Source: Chrysomallon squamiferum (taxonomy: Eukaryota; Mollusca; Gastropoda; Neomphalida; Peltospiridae). Taken from it: a stretch of 64,000 nucleotides of DNA. Positions 55,301 through 60,713 of the stretch are shown here, piece after piece. Numbering within the stretch: the first letter of the stretch is position 1; the number at the start of each line of letters is the position of its first letter. Under the pieces are notes generated by a model, which was given only the letters and a program-made list of their open reading frames with translations, did no database searches and was not told the origin of the DNA. The position numbers were made by a program, and so were the translations under genes. Location: positions 22,540,413-22,604,412 of the forward strand of contig CM022673.1 in the NCBI GenBank assembly GCA_012295275.1, given 5' to 3'.

Positions 55301-55601
55301 ACCACTGGGTGACCCAGTGGGGCAAAAAACAGAGAACAAACGACCACCACCACCACCTCCACCTAAACGTAGTGAACATACACGTCTCTCCTCAGATCAA
55401 ACGAGACAAATTCATCTGGAACAGCAAGTTCAGGATCCCATTTATGAAAATTGTGAAGGTATTATGGACATCAATGAGCTGCCCCCACCCCCTCCAGAAT
55501 TTCTTGAAGGTCTTGCCATGAAGAATGAACAACAACAGAAGAAAGGTCGGCCTCCACCTCCACCACCAAAACGTAGCAAAGACACTCAGCTTAGTCATTA
55601 G
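3950..55601 (+). CDS. RAPH1: MRL-family adaptor (MIG-10/RIAM/Lamellipodin-like), 11 coding exons
   Basis: Joining 3950-4057, 28761-28866, 33903-34342, 45897-45974, 47131-47290, 50613-50734, 50865-50939, 51205-51351, 51768-51878, 52540-52641 and 53166-55601 gives one open frame of 1,294 residues plus TAG. All introns are GT-AG and phases match. Domain order: acidic N-terminus with a WLG helix (about 20-36), second conserved helix (72-92), Ser/Thr-rich linker (to 218), charged coiled coil (219-244), RA domain (about 244-337), PH domain (about 375-483), then a long Pro/Ser/Gln-rich tail (484-1294). This RA-PH architecture is specific to MRL proteins, which bind Ras/Rap-GTP and phosphoinositides at the plasma membrane and recruit talin and Ena/VASP to drive lamellipodia and integrin activation. 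The length is close to vertebrate RAPH1, whereas RIAM is shorter. RAPH1 is used as the nearest vertebrate name; orthology to RAPH1 versus APBB1IP is not resolvable, since invertebrates usually have a single MRL gene. The first ATG follows a splice acceptor by one base, so the 5' UTR must begin in an upstream exon. Confidence 0.93.
5547..5635. repeat. Tandem repeat, ~23-26 bp unit, four copies
   Basis: The core AATGTATATTATAA recurs four times, separated by A-rich spacers of slightly different length. This is typical of replication slippage and lies in intron 1. Confidence 0.8.
7074..7763. mobile_element. MITE with GTGCTACTTTGGCATGTG-type termini, copy 1
   Basis: The left end reads GTGCTACTTTGG(T)GTGTGATC and the right end is its reverse complement, GATCACATGCCAAAGTAGCAC, at 7743-7763. 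A second internal copy of the terminal motif follows the left end (about 7111-7131), and another precedes the right end. No coding frame is evident; it is a non-autonomous DNA element of unassigned superfamily. Confidence 0.65.
8060..8526. mobile_element. Fragment of inverted-repeat transposon family 'CCCATCTGG', copy A
   Basis: It shares the end segment (GGTTGAATTC..., ACCTGATTACCTGGGTATGTAATGAACATGGCC-like) with the copies at 12627-13508, 29298-31075 and 39251-40372. Only one side of the element is present. It is reverse-complementary to 13053-13510. Confidence 0.6.
8708..8858. repeat. Imperfect hairpin, ~63-bp arms
   Basis: TAGAATGAAATAGTAAA (8754-8770) pairs with TTTACTATTTCATTCTA (8795-8811), and pairing continues outward through AAAATAAAATAAA/TTTATTTTATTTT with mismatches. 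The loop is ~24 bp. It lies in intron 1, in the spacer of the large inverted repeat. Confidence 0.8.
10260..10490. other. GC-richer island in intron 1, unidentified
   Basis: It is distinctly richer in G and C than its neighbourhood, with CCAGGCCAGGGCCAGGCC-like sequence at 10438-10458. On the + strand a 55-codon ATG frame (10320-10487) is open, without recognisable similarity. It could be a conserved regulatory element, a transposon fragment or an old exon. Confidence 0.4.
11439..11463. repeat. Poly(A) tract
   Basis: About 25 consecutive A in intron 1. No adjacent retroelement body or target duplication was recognised. Confidence 0.9.
11704..11744. repeat. (TTA)n microsatellite
   Basis: About 13 TTA/ATT units with one interruption, in intron 1. 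Confidence 0.9.
12627..13508. mobile_element. Inverted-repeat transposon family 'CCCATCTGG', copy B
   Basis: The left end GGCTTACTCCCATGTGG and following ~120 bp (ATGCATGTTGTTACCTCAGTC, CATTATAATGG) match the reverse complement of 30960-31080. The right end carries AATTGGGAATTCAACC in inverted orientation. No transposase is visible, so it is non-autonomous. Confidence 0.6.
13831..14456. mobile_element. MITE with GTGCTACTTTGGCATGTG-type termini, copy 2
   Basis: It starts GTGCTACTTTGGCATGTGAT at 13831 and ends ATCACATGCCATAGTACCAC at 14437-14456. It is the reverse-oriented relative of the element at 7074-7763. A 78-codon open frame on the minus strand inside it (13988-14224) has no recognisable similarity and partly covers sequence missing from copy 1. 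Confidence 0.6.
15568..15608. repeat. (TTTA)n microsatellite
   Basis: About ten tetranucleotide units, followed by ATT units and, at about 15653, a poly(T) run. Confidence 0.9.
16681..16705. repeat. (CATA)n microsatellite
   Basis: Six tetranucleotide units, preceded by TATACA-type sequence. Confidence 0.9.
16900..16972. repeat. Near-perfect palindrome, ~36-bp arms
   Basis: AACTGTTTCTATTTTCAAAC followed by GTCACAAAGTATATAT is mirrored by ATATATACTTTGTGAC and GTTTGAAAATAGAAACAGTT, with only a few unpaired bases. A (TA)n tract precedes it (16870-16896). It is likely a small fold-back element or palindromic MITE. Confidence 0.85.
18718..18751. repeat. (ATT)n microsatellite
   Basis: About 11 perfect trinucleotide units in intron 1. 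Confidence 0.9.
19673..19777 (-). CDS. Possible terminal exon of an unidentified minus-strand gene
   Basis: On the minus strand a good acceptor (attttgtttttcag) precedes a frame of 34 codons plus TGA, reading EGSYSTQMEPHSGYRELVQS and FWIRAIETVRKLYE. Base composition is less AT-rich than the flanks. The frame is also open upstream to 19876. I do not recognise the family, and no partner exon is evident. It may be a chance ORF or a gene fragment. Confidence 0.2.
   Translation of the reverse strand, partial: EGSYSTQMEPHSGYRELVQSFWIRAIETVRKLYE
21700..22030. other. GC-richer island in intron 1, unidentified
   Basis: Sequence complexity and GC rise sharply. There is a small stem GGTGAG-CACCTA-CTCACC near 21932-21950 and a TTAGCTCAGTCG stretch at 21769-21780 resembling a tRNA-type A box, but I see no B box at the right distance. 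An RNA gene, SINE fragment or enhancer is possible; none is demonstrated. Confidence 0.35.
28678..28725. repeat. (TTA)n microsatellite next to exon 2 acceptor
   Basis: About 16 TTA units end 35 bp before exon 2, preceded by mixed TTG/TTA units. The tract covers the region where a branch point and upstream polypyrimidine tract would normally lie. Confidence 0.9.
28761..28866 (+). CDS. RAPH1: MRL coding exon 2
   Basis: The acceptor ends ttcacag at 28760 and the donor gtgagt starts at 28867. Phase is 0 in and 1 out. It encodes a basic/acidic linker (DDDSDGTGTVRRRNKTIV) ending FRYSFLNSD. This corresponds to the vertebrate RAPH1 segment NFSYRFSIYNLNE just before the second conserved helix. A TTA-repeat microsatellite lies 35 bp upstream of the acceptor. 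Confidence 0.9.
29298..31075. mobile_element. Inverted-repeat transposon family 'CCCATCTGG', copy C, with nested MITE
   Basis: It begins CCCATCTGGTTGATTTCCCA and ends TGGAAATTCTACCAGATGGG, forming imperfect terminal inverted repeats. The interior holds ATC/ATT simple repeats (about 29575-29680) and is interrupted by a MITE at 30273-30940. It is in opposite orientation to copy D across exon 3. Confidence 0.7.
30273..30940. mobile_element. MITE with TA target duplication (pogo/Tigger-like termini)
   Basis: The left end CAATAATACCTCAGATTA and the right end (reverse complement) CAGTAATACCTCGCATAACC are flanked by TA on both sides (30271-30272, 30941-30942). The internal phrase TAATTGGTTCC near the left end and the AATACCTC termini recall pogo/Tigger-derived MITEs of the Tc1-mariner superfamily. 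No transposase frame remains. A truncated relative lies at 39303 to about 39803. Confidence 0.65.
30766..32296 (+). repeat. Tandem triplication, 532-bp unit
   Basis: GATCAACATAGCTTTTAGAA recurs at 30766, 31298 and 31830, an exact 532-bp spacing. Units 1 and 2 look almost identical over their length. Unit 3 has many small deletions and ends at 32296, 467 bp. The unit joins part of the nested MITE and the right end of transposon copy C with about 230 bp of flanking DNA. Confidence 0.88.
32195..32370. repeat. Palindrome closing the tandem triplication
   Basis: The stretch at about 32195-32265 (ending CTCCTCTGAACT) reappears in reverse complement at 32300-32370 (starting AGTTCAGAGGAG). Only ~35 bp lie between the arms. 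It marks an inverted junction at the end of the third repeat unit. Confidence 0.8.
33903..34342 (+). CDS. RAPH1: MRL coding exon 3 (second conserved helix, Ser/Thr-rich linker)
   Basis: The acceptor tttcag ends at 33902 and the donor gttagt starts at 34343; phase is 1 in and 0 out, 440 nt. The first residues ENQDVNFDAILGELCELE align with the RAPH1/RIAM motif (V/Q)DLDALMADL(C/V), the second talin-binding region of RIAM. A second short helix-like segment follows (QAELDALAAEITQGL), then Gly- and Ser/Thr-rich low complexity up to MTVQSE. The overlapping frames on both strands have no independent support. Introns on both sides contain inverted copies of one transposon family. Confidence 0.9.
35929..36195 (+). 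repeat. Direct repeat inside the transposon, ~65 bp units ~203 bp apart
   Basis: ACATATAAAAGTTTCCTGGG at 35929 recurs at about 36133 with the following ~45 bp (TTTTGTT.AGCCA.AAT, GATTTAAAAAA.TGCA). The second copy is outside the terminal inverted repeat. Confidence 0.7.
37088..37458 (+). pseudogene. Decayed transposon ORF, Cys-rich, frameshifted
   Basis: Frame 1 from ATG 37088 contains SCCDPLNRR, RTRSLRIVS and LVPGDKLCCDCL, a spaced pair of Cys clusters that looks like a metal-binding module. From about 37258 the protein-like sequence moves to another frame, reading EFGDNLPDKLLVVVSPEKD, FDLNSILSSLGETPVKLH and SLAHSSK before TGA at 37456-37458. I do not recognise the family with certainty. 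It could be the N-terminal part of a transposon-encoded protein. The frame change implies inactivity, or an unannotated intron. Confidence 0.5.
38546..38914. mobile_element. MITE, ~370 bp, GGAAAAAATGGCACC termini
   Basis: The left end GGAAAAAAATGGCACCTGGA, with AGAAATGGCA following, is mirrored by TGCCATTTCTACC at the right and GGTGCCATTTTTTCC at 38900-38914. Flanking TA is possible on both sides. It contains a (TATG)/(TA)/(TG) microsatellite at about 38615-38702. Open frames on both strands starting with the same residues are simply the two inverted ends. Confidence 0.75.
39251..40372. mobile_element. Inverted-repeat transposon family 'CCCATCTGG', copy D (reverse orientation)
   Basis: It begins ACTCATCTGGTAGAATTCCC and ends GAGAATTCTACCAGATGGG. 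Read on the minus strand it follows copy C (29298-31075) through shared landmarks, such as the run corresponding to 30640-30760 and the simple-repeat block. It lacks the segment matching about 30130-30415, including one end of the nested MITE. Confidence 0.7.
41758..41989. mobile_element. Internally deleted relative of the 35505-38060 transposon
   Basis: It shares the ATATCTCAGGAACTA...CTGCCAT, GACCTTTATTGAAATTTAAT and CTCCCACATGT stretches of the long inverted repeat. It then jumps directly to GGGTGATTTGATATGGAATG plus ACCC, the opposite terminus. About 230 bp remain; it is non-coding and MITE-like. Confidence 0.75.
43089..43122. repeat. (TA)n microsatellite
   Basis: About 17 dinucleotide units in intron 3. 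A self-complementary tract. Confidence 0.9.
43733..43763. repeat. A-rich / poly(A) tract
   Basis: About 26 A preceded by AAATAAATAAG-type sequence from 43671. A minus-strand open frame across it is an artefact of the homopolymer. Confidence 0.85.
45897..45974 (+). CDS. RAPH1: MRL coding exon 4 (charged coiled coil)
   Basis: A 78-nt exon in phase 0 on both sides, with acceptor ttcag ending at 45896 and donor gtaaac from 45975. It encodes 26 residues, mostly Glu/Lys/Arg with a heptad-like Leu/Ile/Ala pattern (LKAEKIRIALEKIKQAKI). This matches RIAM's AQAKADKIKLALEKLKEAKVKK segment just before the RA domain. In family structures this helix packs next to the RA domain. Confidence 0.93.
45975..47130 (+). 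other. Intron 4 (1.2 kb)
   Basis: The intron runs from donor gtaaac to acceptor ttttcag. It is AT-rich with a short (ATT)n run near 46547-46565. Nothing else is recognised. Confidence 0.9.
47131..47290 (+). CDS. RAPH1: MRL coding exon 5 (RA domain, first half)
   Basis: The acceptor ttttcag ends at 47130 and the donor gtatgt starts at 47291; phase is 0 in and 1 out. It begins LFVRAFAKDGSSKSILVDE, the ubiquitin-like beta hairpin of an RA domain, and runs through MTVGHVTSLLTDK to EHMPDLFM. This matches RIAM's KVHMNDNSTKSLMVDE and LYEIYPELQIE positions. It is the GTPase-facing half of the domain. Confidence 0.95.
47291..50612 (+). other. Intron 5 (3.3 kb) within the RA domain
   Basis: The intron runs from donor gtatgt to acceptor tttttcag. 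It contains the MITE at 49857-50368, which ends only about 245 bp upstream of exon 6, plus poly(T) runs at about 49681-49696 and 49800-49820. The sequence near 48822 (aaaaaatggcactcccagg) resembles the terminus of the MITE at 38546-38914. The rest is unremarkable. Confidence 0.88.
49857..50368. mobile_element. MITE, ~510 bp, GTACCGTATATACTTGTGTA termini
   Basis: GTACCGTATATACTTGTGTA at 49857 is the exact reverse complement of the 20 bases ending at 50368. Subterminal TATAAGTC motifs are also inverted. The interior is somewhat more CpG-rich (50045-50075) than the surroundings, with no coding. Its end lies about 245 bp upstream of exon 6. The superfamily is not assigned. Confidence 0.8.
50613..50734 (+). 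CDS. RAPH1: MRL coding exon 6 (RA domain, second half)
   Basis: The acceptor tttttcag ends at 50612 and the donor gtgagt starts at 50735; phase is 1 in and 0 out. It encodes ERILEDHDSLVENMVMWTRD followed by KILFEERQEKYDIFQHPE. This is nearly collinear with RIAM ERFFEDHENVVEVLSDWTRD and KILFLEKEEKYAVFKNPQ. It completes the RA domain and starts the RA-PH linker. Confidence 0.95.
50865..50939 (+). CDS. RAPH1: MRL coding exon 7 (RA-PH linker)
   Basis: A 75-nt exon in phase 0 on both sides, with acceptor ttatag ending at 50864 and donor gtgaaa from 50940. The 25 residues (KYLLMGTSSEKGISLSPKQQ...) occupy the place of RIAM's NFYLDNRGKKE...ESLLEE linker. The size is a multiple of three, so skipping this exon would keep the frame. 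Confidence 0.9.
51205..51351 (+). CDS. RAPH1: MRL coding exon 8 (PH domain, strands 1-3)
   Basis: The acceptor tatcag ends at 51204 and the donor gtatta starts at 51352; phase 0, 49 codons. VEGALYLKSDGKKAWKKYFF and VLRASGLYYNPRGKTSK are the classic first strands of a PH domain. They match RIAM LEGALYLKEDGKKSWKRRYF and LLRASGIYYVPKGKTK. The Lys cluster around DGKKAWKK is where PH domains contact phosphoinositide headgroups. Confidence 0.96.
51711..51757. repeat. TTA/TCA microsatellite abutting exon 9 acceptor
   Basis: ATT, ATC and ATT trinucleotide blocks end about 10 bp before the exon 9 boundary and form most of its upstream tract. Open frames through it on both strands are repeat-driven. 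Confidence 0.9.
51768..51878 (+). CDS. RAPH1: MRL coding exon 9 (PH domain, middle strands)
   Basis: The acceptor ctttcag ends at 51767 and the donor gtaaca starts at 51879; phase 0, 37 codons. It encodes KDLVCLVQFEFVEVYYGLGW and then YHAPTDYCFALK, closely matching RIAM RDLACFIQFENVNIYYG and YKAPTDYCFVLK. A mixed TCA/TTA microsatellite ends about 10 bp before this exon and occupies the place of the polypyrimidine tract. Confidence 0.96.
52303..52341. repeat. (GT)n microsatellite in intron 9
   Basis: About 19-20 dinucleotide units immediately after a poly(T) run. GT repeats in introns can form UG-rich RNA bound by splicing factors; no evidence for that here. Confidence 0.92.
52540..52641 (+). 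CDS. RAPH1: MRL coding exon 10 (PH domain C-terminal helix)
   Basis: The acceptor attgcag ends at 52539 and the donor gtatgt starts at 52642; phase 0, 34 codons. HPQIQKKNSKYIRYFCAESK and TALDQWVMGIRLSK match RIAM HPQIQKESQYIKYLC...TRTLNQWVMGIRIAK. The Trp in LDQWVMGIR is the near-invariant tryptophan of the PH C-terminal helix. Confidence 0.96.
53166..55601 (+). CDS. RAPH1: MRL coding exon 11 (post-PH segment, proline/serine-rich tail, stop)
   Basis: The acceptor tttttag ends at 53165 and the frame runs open to TAG at 55599-55601, giving residues 484-1294. It starts IGKQVLYNYDRL, matching RIAM YGKTLYDNYQRA directly after the PH domain. The rest is low complexity, rich in Ser, Pro, Gln and Asn. 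Polyproline blocks lie at residues 920-925, 1210-1216, 1255-1260 and 1279-1284, three of them next to Lys/Arg or Gln as in SH3/profilin ligands. The block at 1255-1260 reads ELPPPPPEF, an EVH1 (Ena/VASP) ligand of the LPPPP type. Two tyrosines sit in YEN contexts (Y879, Y1243), the form used by Grb2-type SH2 domains if phosphorylated. Overlapping open frames on both strands are by-products of this coding sequence. Confidence 0.94.
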   Translation: MGKQVLYNYDRLQHDVSIWDLRDSTEQVNNFHSSKYLNDSISLNNMGNLHSSQMSVPEPNSRHSIVTVVNSSLVRNSTSGGPDCENPDEIIGIEITPIPNRKSSVGGMSCGESAQPKTPVKRVSFSNTHSIINADTGEELLHPKHRDSITSASTDSSEDSNSSGEGRHSLSARGKLRPKLPVTTETTRQLSEMFQTSTDNMSQYGDSVFLDERKPSIGYSEKRRSSSSSISSDKDKRANEIGNKKISHVRSSSGPSQSMPTSQRNEMFSSQNETNNQKSVVSQSVSPQSARQHTPPPPATNMIQNPSRNAPVSNIASTPVTTSAPSCPPLISTKLQMSPNPSSQTSLQTSPNVPSQRSCKAPSPANICSPQQMNNPQNSSDIYVKSSPRYDRINTYENISNGYASGINGTMPQLYPGQAPQSHPGQASQQQHGSRGPPPPPPQKSHHPPQSTAAKSHPPPPSVSQRHPGTMNGMPLSPQISRTPGIEACMNGSLGDIRKSSRSDGEGGSPTRSAIPMPVPITPQEQHPPITAPKPKQPPVSPAVSQHNKKQQQQAVQNGTHFAKLSETNHPESPGFADHGIPMPPPMPLLQTSPTQSISQRLSSIKHPTPTTPLITANKSKHGPKNIQRTNSAMKGIVDNESGISLPFLAELSKRSSNVQNGQPNQVHQGHSHGMKRENHTAECFSNSNQSNKANHRRSSSTGGSGGGGNNKPLGDPVGQKTENKRPPPPPPPKRSEHTRLSSDQTRQIHLEQQVQDPIYENCEGIMDINELPPPPPEFLEGLAMKNEQQQKKGRPPPPPPKRSKDTQLSH

Positions 55602-56366
55602 CTGAGTTTAAGAAATACTTTTCTCTTGTTCTCATCTGAAGATGAGAGATTTGGAACTCATCACTCTACCTTGTCACAGATGTCTGCATTATGTGTAATT
55701 GGTTGGTCTGTTAAAATTATATGCAGAAATATAGAAGTTCAAGACATCATGTTTAAATATAAAACTTTAAGAACAAAAATATCTAAGAATAGCCACTCTT
55801 TAATCATTTAATGGTATATATTCTTAAAGTTCATGGGAGAATATTTTTTTGTTTGTTTTCATTATCCTATAACATTTTTTAATACGTTTCATTTTCTGTA
55901 AATTGTTAAGCTTCTTTTAATGAAAAAAGAAAAGAACAAAAGTAAAACATTAGCAGAAGTAATCAAGAAATAACCTAGTTTAAAATAAAATAGATTTAAT
56001 TAACTTATGATATATATTTAAATGGTGTGGTTTAAATTAGGGAATCGGATGAAACGAGTTTTCTAAATAAGATGTGACAAGATAACTGTGTGTTAGTGCT
56101 ATGTATATGTATTTATTGACAAAGAATTTGTTTGCATAAATATTCTAGTTTTAGTCTGTACAGTCTTAAATTCACTGAACTGAATCTCATTCACAAGGCT
56201 AATGAAACAAAGTGGAATTTTGGTTCTTATCATATGTCAAGTGTGTATCAACAGTTTACAAATAATGGTTGTATTGACTGGTTAGTTTTATTTTTATTTA
56301 TTTTATATTTTTATTTTTTTTATATATTTTTTTCTCAGTTAAAGCAGTTTTATGACAGATCAGTTG

Positions 56367-56372
56367 AATAAA
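56367..56372 (+). terminator. Candidate proximal poly(A) signal
   Basis: AATAAA lies 766 bp after the stop codon and is followed by T-rich sequence. It is one of several AATAAA occurrences in AT-rich DNA, so support is modest. Confidence 0.3.
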
Positions 56373-57742
56373 GACTTCTTTTATCACTGTCAGTTAATTA
56401 AAATAAACAAGATTGTTAAGAATTTTTATTTTTATTTTTATTCTAAATTAAGTTCCCTTTTTTAATGGTATGCATAAACTGTTTAAGATCAACTTTTCTT
56501 CTTATTTCTTTTTATTTTAAATTTTCTTATTTTTATATCTTTTTATATATTTTTTTATTTTTTATTTTTTTTTATTTTAAAGTCATTAAGATGCATCATT
56601 AACTCAACCAAAAATAGTCATCGGATAGCCCTTTTCTGATTGGTCAGAAGAACAGATCTGGGCTTTTTACTTGTTGTTTTGAATGTTTCTAATATATATG
56701 CTGTTATTGATATACTTTTAGTTTGTGTCAATCTGTTTTGTAAAATAATTGTGTGTGTGTATAATTATTTTTGAAGTAATTTCATATAAATATATTATGA
56801 CTGTTTTTACACAAATATATTTGACCTGTATTTCAGATTTATTATTATTATCTTTACAACTTGATACTAGTCAGTTTACTACAGTTCTGATATTTTTTAC
56901 TTACAGATTTTGTTGTATGTTTGTATTCATCTTAATCATGTTTTTGATTTAATTTTTGTTTGTGTGTTTTTACACACAGAGTATCAATATCACCACTTAT
57001 TTTATTAAATAAATAACAATAATAGTTTCATGAAATGTGCATTTTATAATTTCATCATTTATATTTATTTATTTATTACTTATTTAATTTTGTAGATTAT
57101 GATTATGTTTTAATCTGTTTTTAAATTCAGACTTTCATATTTTTACTTTTTTGGGGTATAACAATAATAATAAATTTCATTATGATTACACTTCAAAATC
57201 ATTAGCTTTGTTGTCTTTAACAGTATTTATTTTATTATTATTCTTTGAGATACATCAAAAATAATTTTAATTTTAAACCGGAATTCTGAAATGCATATTT
57301 CATAAATTTAGTTGTAGAAAACCTAGATGTATTGTATGACTTATACATGTATAAATATAAAAAACATGACTTTTTTGCTTTTTACTTGTTTTATTTTGAT
57401 ACAGTTTATGTTTTTATAAATTTACTGAGTTTCCTTTTTTAACACATGGAAGATTCCATTCTAGTCAGTGTTGTTAAAAATATTATTTACATTATTATTT
57501 CATGTCAGTCATAATAATTCTGCTGTTTCTTTGTATATTTATGTGATATAATGCATGTGCCAATTTTATTTTTCATGCCAAAGGTTTTACTCACTTATTT
57601 ATTTGTGCCACAGAGTTTATTTTTATGTCTTACAGAAAAGCAATCAGATTCAGGTCCAAAATGAATTTTGAAATATTTAATTTAATGAAAGAATAATAGT
57701 TCGAGTTCGCAAAAGTCGATACATCTTAGACTTCAATTTTAA

Positions 57743-57880
57743 CATTTCATCATTATTTTTATCATTAGGATGTATGTAACCACATTTCATCATTATTTTG
57801 CATTAGAATATACATAACAATATTTCATTGTTTTACATTATGATATATGTAACAACAGTTCATCATTATTTTACATTAAG
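57743..57880 (+). repeat. Degenerate tandem repeat in probable 3' UTR, ~35-48 bp unit, 4 copies
   Basis: ACATTTCATCATTATTTT recurs with variation at about 57743, 57782, 57823 and 57856, each followed by CATTA(G/T)(G/A)ATATATGTAAC-like sequence. Confidence 0.7.
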
Positions 57881-58078
57881 GAAATATTTCAACATCAGAA
57901 ATTAAAAGAAAGGAAAAGGAGATAATGCTATAGTGATTGTTTTAATCTATAATTGCTTAATGATTGCTGACTAGGAAATTCACAGTTTGAGTAGAGTGTA
58001 TAAACTATATCCATGGTATTCAAACATATTTTAACTATTAAAATTCTTCAGAATATAAACATACATAACATATTTCAT

Positions 58079-58134
58079 TCTTATTCTTATTCTTATTCTT
58101 CTTCTTCTTCTTCTTCTTATTATTATTATTATTA

Positions 58135-58173
<39 letters not shown>

Positions 58174-58195
58174 GTTGTTGTTGTTGTTGTTGTTA
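58079..58195 (+). repeat. Compound TTC/TTA/TTG microsatellite
   Basis: Blocks of TTATTC, TTC, ATT and finally GTT units run for over 110 bp in the probable 3' UTR. This suggests stepwise mutation of one trinucleotide array. Confidence 0.9.
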
Positions 58196-60435
58196 CCTTT
58201 ATGGCCAGAGTCGTTTATTATTATTATTACTTTCATTACTTTTTTAAAATACTATTCATTGTCATCATGAATTGTCATCATGTATTGAGAAACATAATTC
58301 TTTGTATGACCACAAAATCAAAAATGAATTCAAAGCTATATAATAAACCAGTTTTAAAAAAGACCATTTATGATGTTTTTAAACCTTTCATATCTTTCTA
58401 AATTATTAGTTAATGTGAAGTTTGAGAATTACCTTTGTGAATAAACATGCAGCATCTGGAGAGAACAATGCCTTTAGATTATATATTCACCAAATTGTGT
58501 AAATCAGTGTTTTCTTTGGCGAGAGAAACATCTATGCAAATTAAATGAAAATCAGCATAATACATTAAAGATGGTATATATATATAGTAGAAAAGTTTTC
58601 AAAGTTTCATTTGCTTTTTTCTCTGCAGTATGAAGCTAATAAGAAGAGTCTCATTACAAGTTTGTTACCAAATTAATAGATTCTGTTTTGTAAAAAAAAA
58701 AATTATTTTTGGCTATAAATTTAAAAAAAGAAACATAAGTAAACATTTTTAAAATTAAAAGATTTACACTTCCAAAATAGGTTTGTTATTTCCTTTTATC
58801 AAATTTTTAAAAACTTCCACTTGAGTATCAAGTTAAAACAAAGACTGGTATGTAAAATAAAAGAGAAGTTTTATTTGTATCAGAAAAAGATTGAATTAAA
58901 TTTAAAAAAAAATGAAATAACACTTTTAAAATATTTTCTGTAAAATGAAATTTCTCAAAAAATGATAAAGTGTAATTTAGTTCAGGTTTAATCTTCATTT
59001 GACAAATTAAATATCTCAGTGTCTCATATAGAATCTTACTCATACAGGTTTTTATTTCATTTTTATAGTTTCATCTTGGATACAATCTCACTCTGATGAT
59101 GAGATTATCTAGTTTATTTTCTCATACACAGAACATCACCATATGAATTTTCTTCAAACTTACAGACAACCTTGCTGTTCGATGCATATAAACCCTATGC
59201 TGCTTGTTGTGTACATATTAACAAGGTGTCTATATTTGTTCATCATTGCAATGAATGTCAATTTTTGTGTTGTTTTGCTTTGATAACTAACAGCTTTTTA
59301 AAAGCATATCATTGAATGTCTGGGCTGTTCCTGTGTGGTTTCAGTGAGATCAACTGATTTTATTTTAAATTTTGTTAACAACTTTTTCCTTCTTCACAGA
59401 GAACTGCTTCTCTTTATTATGTCATCTGATATTTTAAGTTTAAAAAAATACTCTTCTTACTCTTTTTTTCTGTTACTATCATTTTAAAATCATTGTTAAA
59501 ATGTTAGTGAATTTGCCATAATTATTTTATTTGATTTTAACTTTTTCTTCATATTATTAGGAAAAACTTTTATTTTTTTTATTTTGTAAATCAAGGTATA
59601 TCATGTTTTTACAACATATACATAATCTCTGGTTTTGTTCACAAAAACAAAATCTGGTATGATGATTTTATCAGAATTGGTCTTAAATGGGAAGTTTTTT
59701 TTGATGAAATCTATAAAATTTGATGTTAAATATATGGACCATAAGAAGTACCAGTAATTAATGTCTCTAAAAGATATTAATAATACCAATACTAATGCTG
59801 CTTAATAGTAATTTAATCATTGTTATTTACAACATGATAATCAACCTTTTTTCACATTAATAAAGTTTTATTATTATTAAGTTCTAGTATTAATTTCCTT
59901 AATATCATAAAATGATTTTCATTTTTATTAAATACACTATGATTGATCAAACTACTGCCTCCTTGTGTTTATTAAAGGTGCTAAACTGTTAATTCTCATT
60001 AATTTGTACTTGCATCTGTTGTTTGGAAAGTACATGATCTTTAAAATCTCTATCTTCCATTTGTTAACTAACAGTTTTAAACTGTTGATAGATATTTTCA
60101 CTTTTTTTAATTAAAAAGTAAGATTCAGATGTACAACTGGGATTTATCAAGTGAAATTTGCATGAAGCTGTACCATTCTTGACATAAATATAATTATCAA
60201 TATTCAAAGGAGAATTAATTTTTGAGTATGTATCACTGTCCTTTTGAACAAATTTTTTTTTTTTTTTCTTCTGAGGGCGCATCAGAATGTTAGAAGCAAA
60301 TTTTTTGATATTGTGGAAATGAAAATAAAAATATAATTTTAAACTGACATTTCTGTACCATTGTAACCCTTACACATTGTGAACTAGCTAGCCCACTTGT
60401 GTATATTATCTGAAGATGACAATGTACATTTTCTA

Positions 60436-60461
60436 AATAAAATGTATTGGAAACCAATAAA
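60436..60461 (+). terminator. Candidate distal poly(A) signals (two AATAAA)
   Basis: AATAAA occurs at 60436-60441 and again at 60456-60461, followed immediately by a GTGTTATTTTTTT-type GU/U-rich stretch. A U-rich downstream element is typical of animal cleavage sites. This is the best-looking distal end for the transcript, though unproven. Confidence 0.35.
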
Positions 60462-60664
60462 AGTGTTATTTTTTTATTTATATACTTATTACTTACTTAT
60501 ATATTTGTTTATATACTTATTATTTACTTATTTATTTATTTAATATTATTGTTGTTATTTAATTTGTTTTTGTTGTTTTTGAAAGTATGGAGAGATACAT
60601 ATAAAGTAGATGTAATTAACTATGGATATTATTTTAAACTGATTGAAAAACTTACACATAAACA

Positions 60665-60713
60665 TTAATAAACATTGAATGTTTAATATATATATAATGT
60701 TTAATGTTTATTA
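60665..60713. repeat. AT-rich imperfect palindrome just past the distal poly(A) signals
   Basis: TTAATAAACATT at the left and AATGTTTATTAA at the right flank a TATATATA centre. Confidence 0.6.

Larger units (their letters stand above)
55602..60470 (+). other. Probable 3' UTR of the MRL gene
   Basis: AT-rich sequence follows the stop codon, with no splice-supported coding. AATAAA candidates include 56367-56372, giving a short form, and the pair at 60436-60441 and 60456-60461, which would give a ~4.9-kb UTR. AATAAA is expected by chance at this base composition, so the true 3' end is uncertain. The interval also holds a degenerate tandem repeat (57743-57880) and a complex trinucleotide tract (58079-58195). 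Confidence 0.45.

Noticed and set aside
53312-55598. Open frames on the minus strand and other + frames overlapping exon 11
   Set aside because: They exist only because the real coding frame is long and less AT-rich; proline codons (CCA/CCT) read as Gly/Trp on the other strand. No independent similarity.
57700-57712. GTTCGAGTTC resembling a tRNA B box
   Set aside because: No A box at a suitable distance upstream and no cloverleaf pairing.
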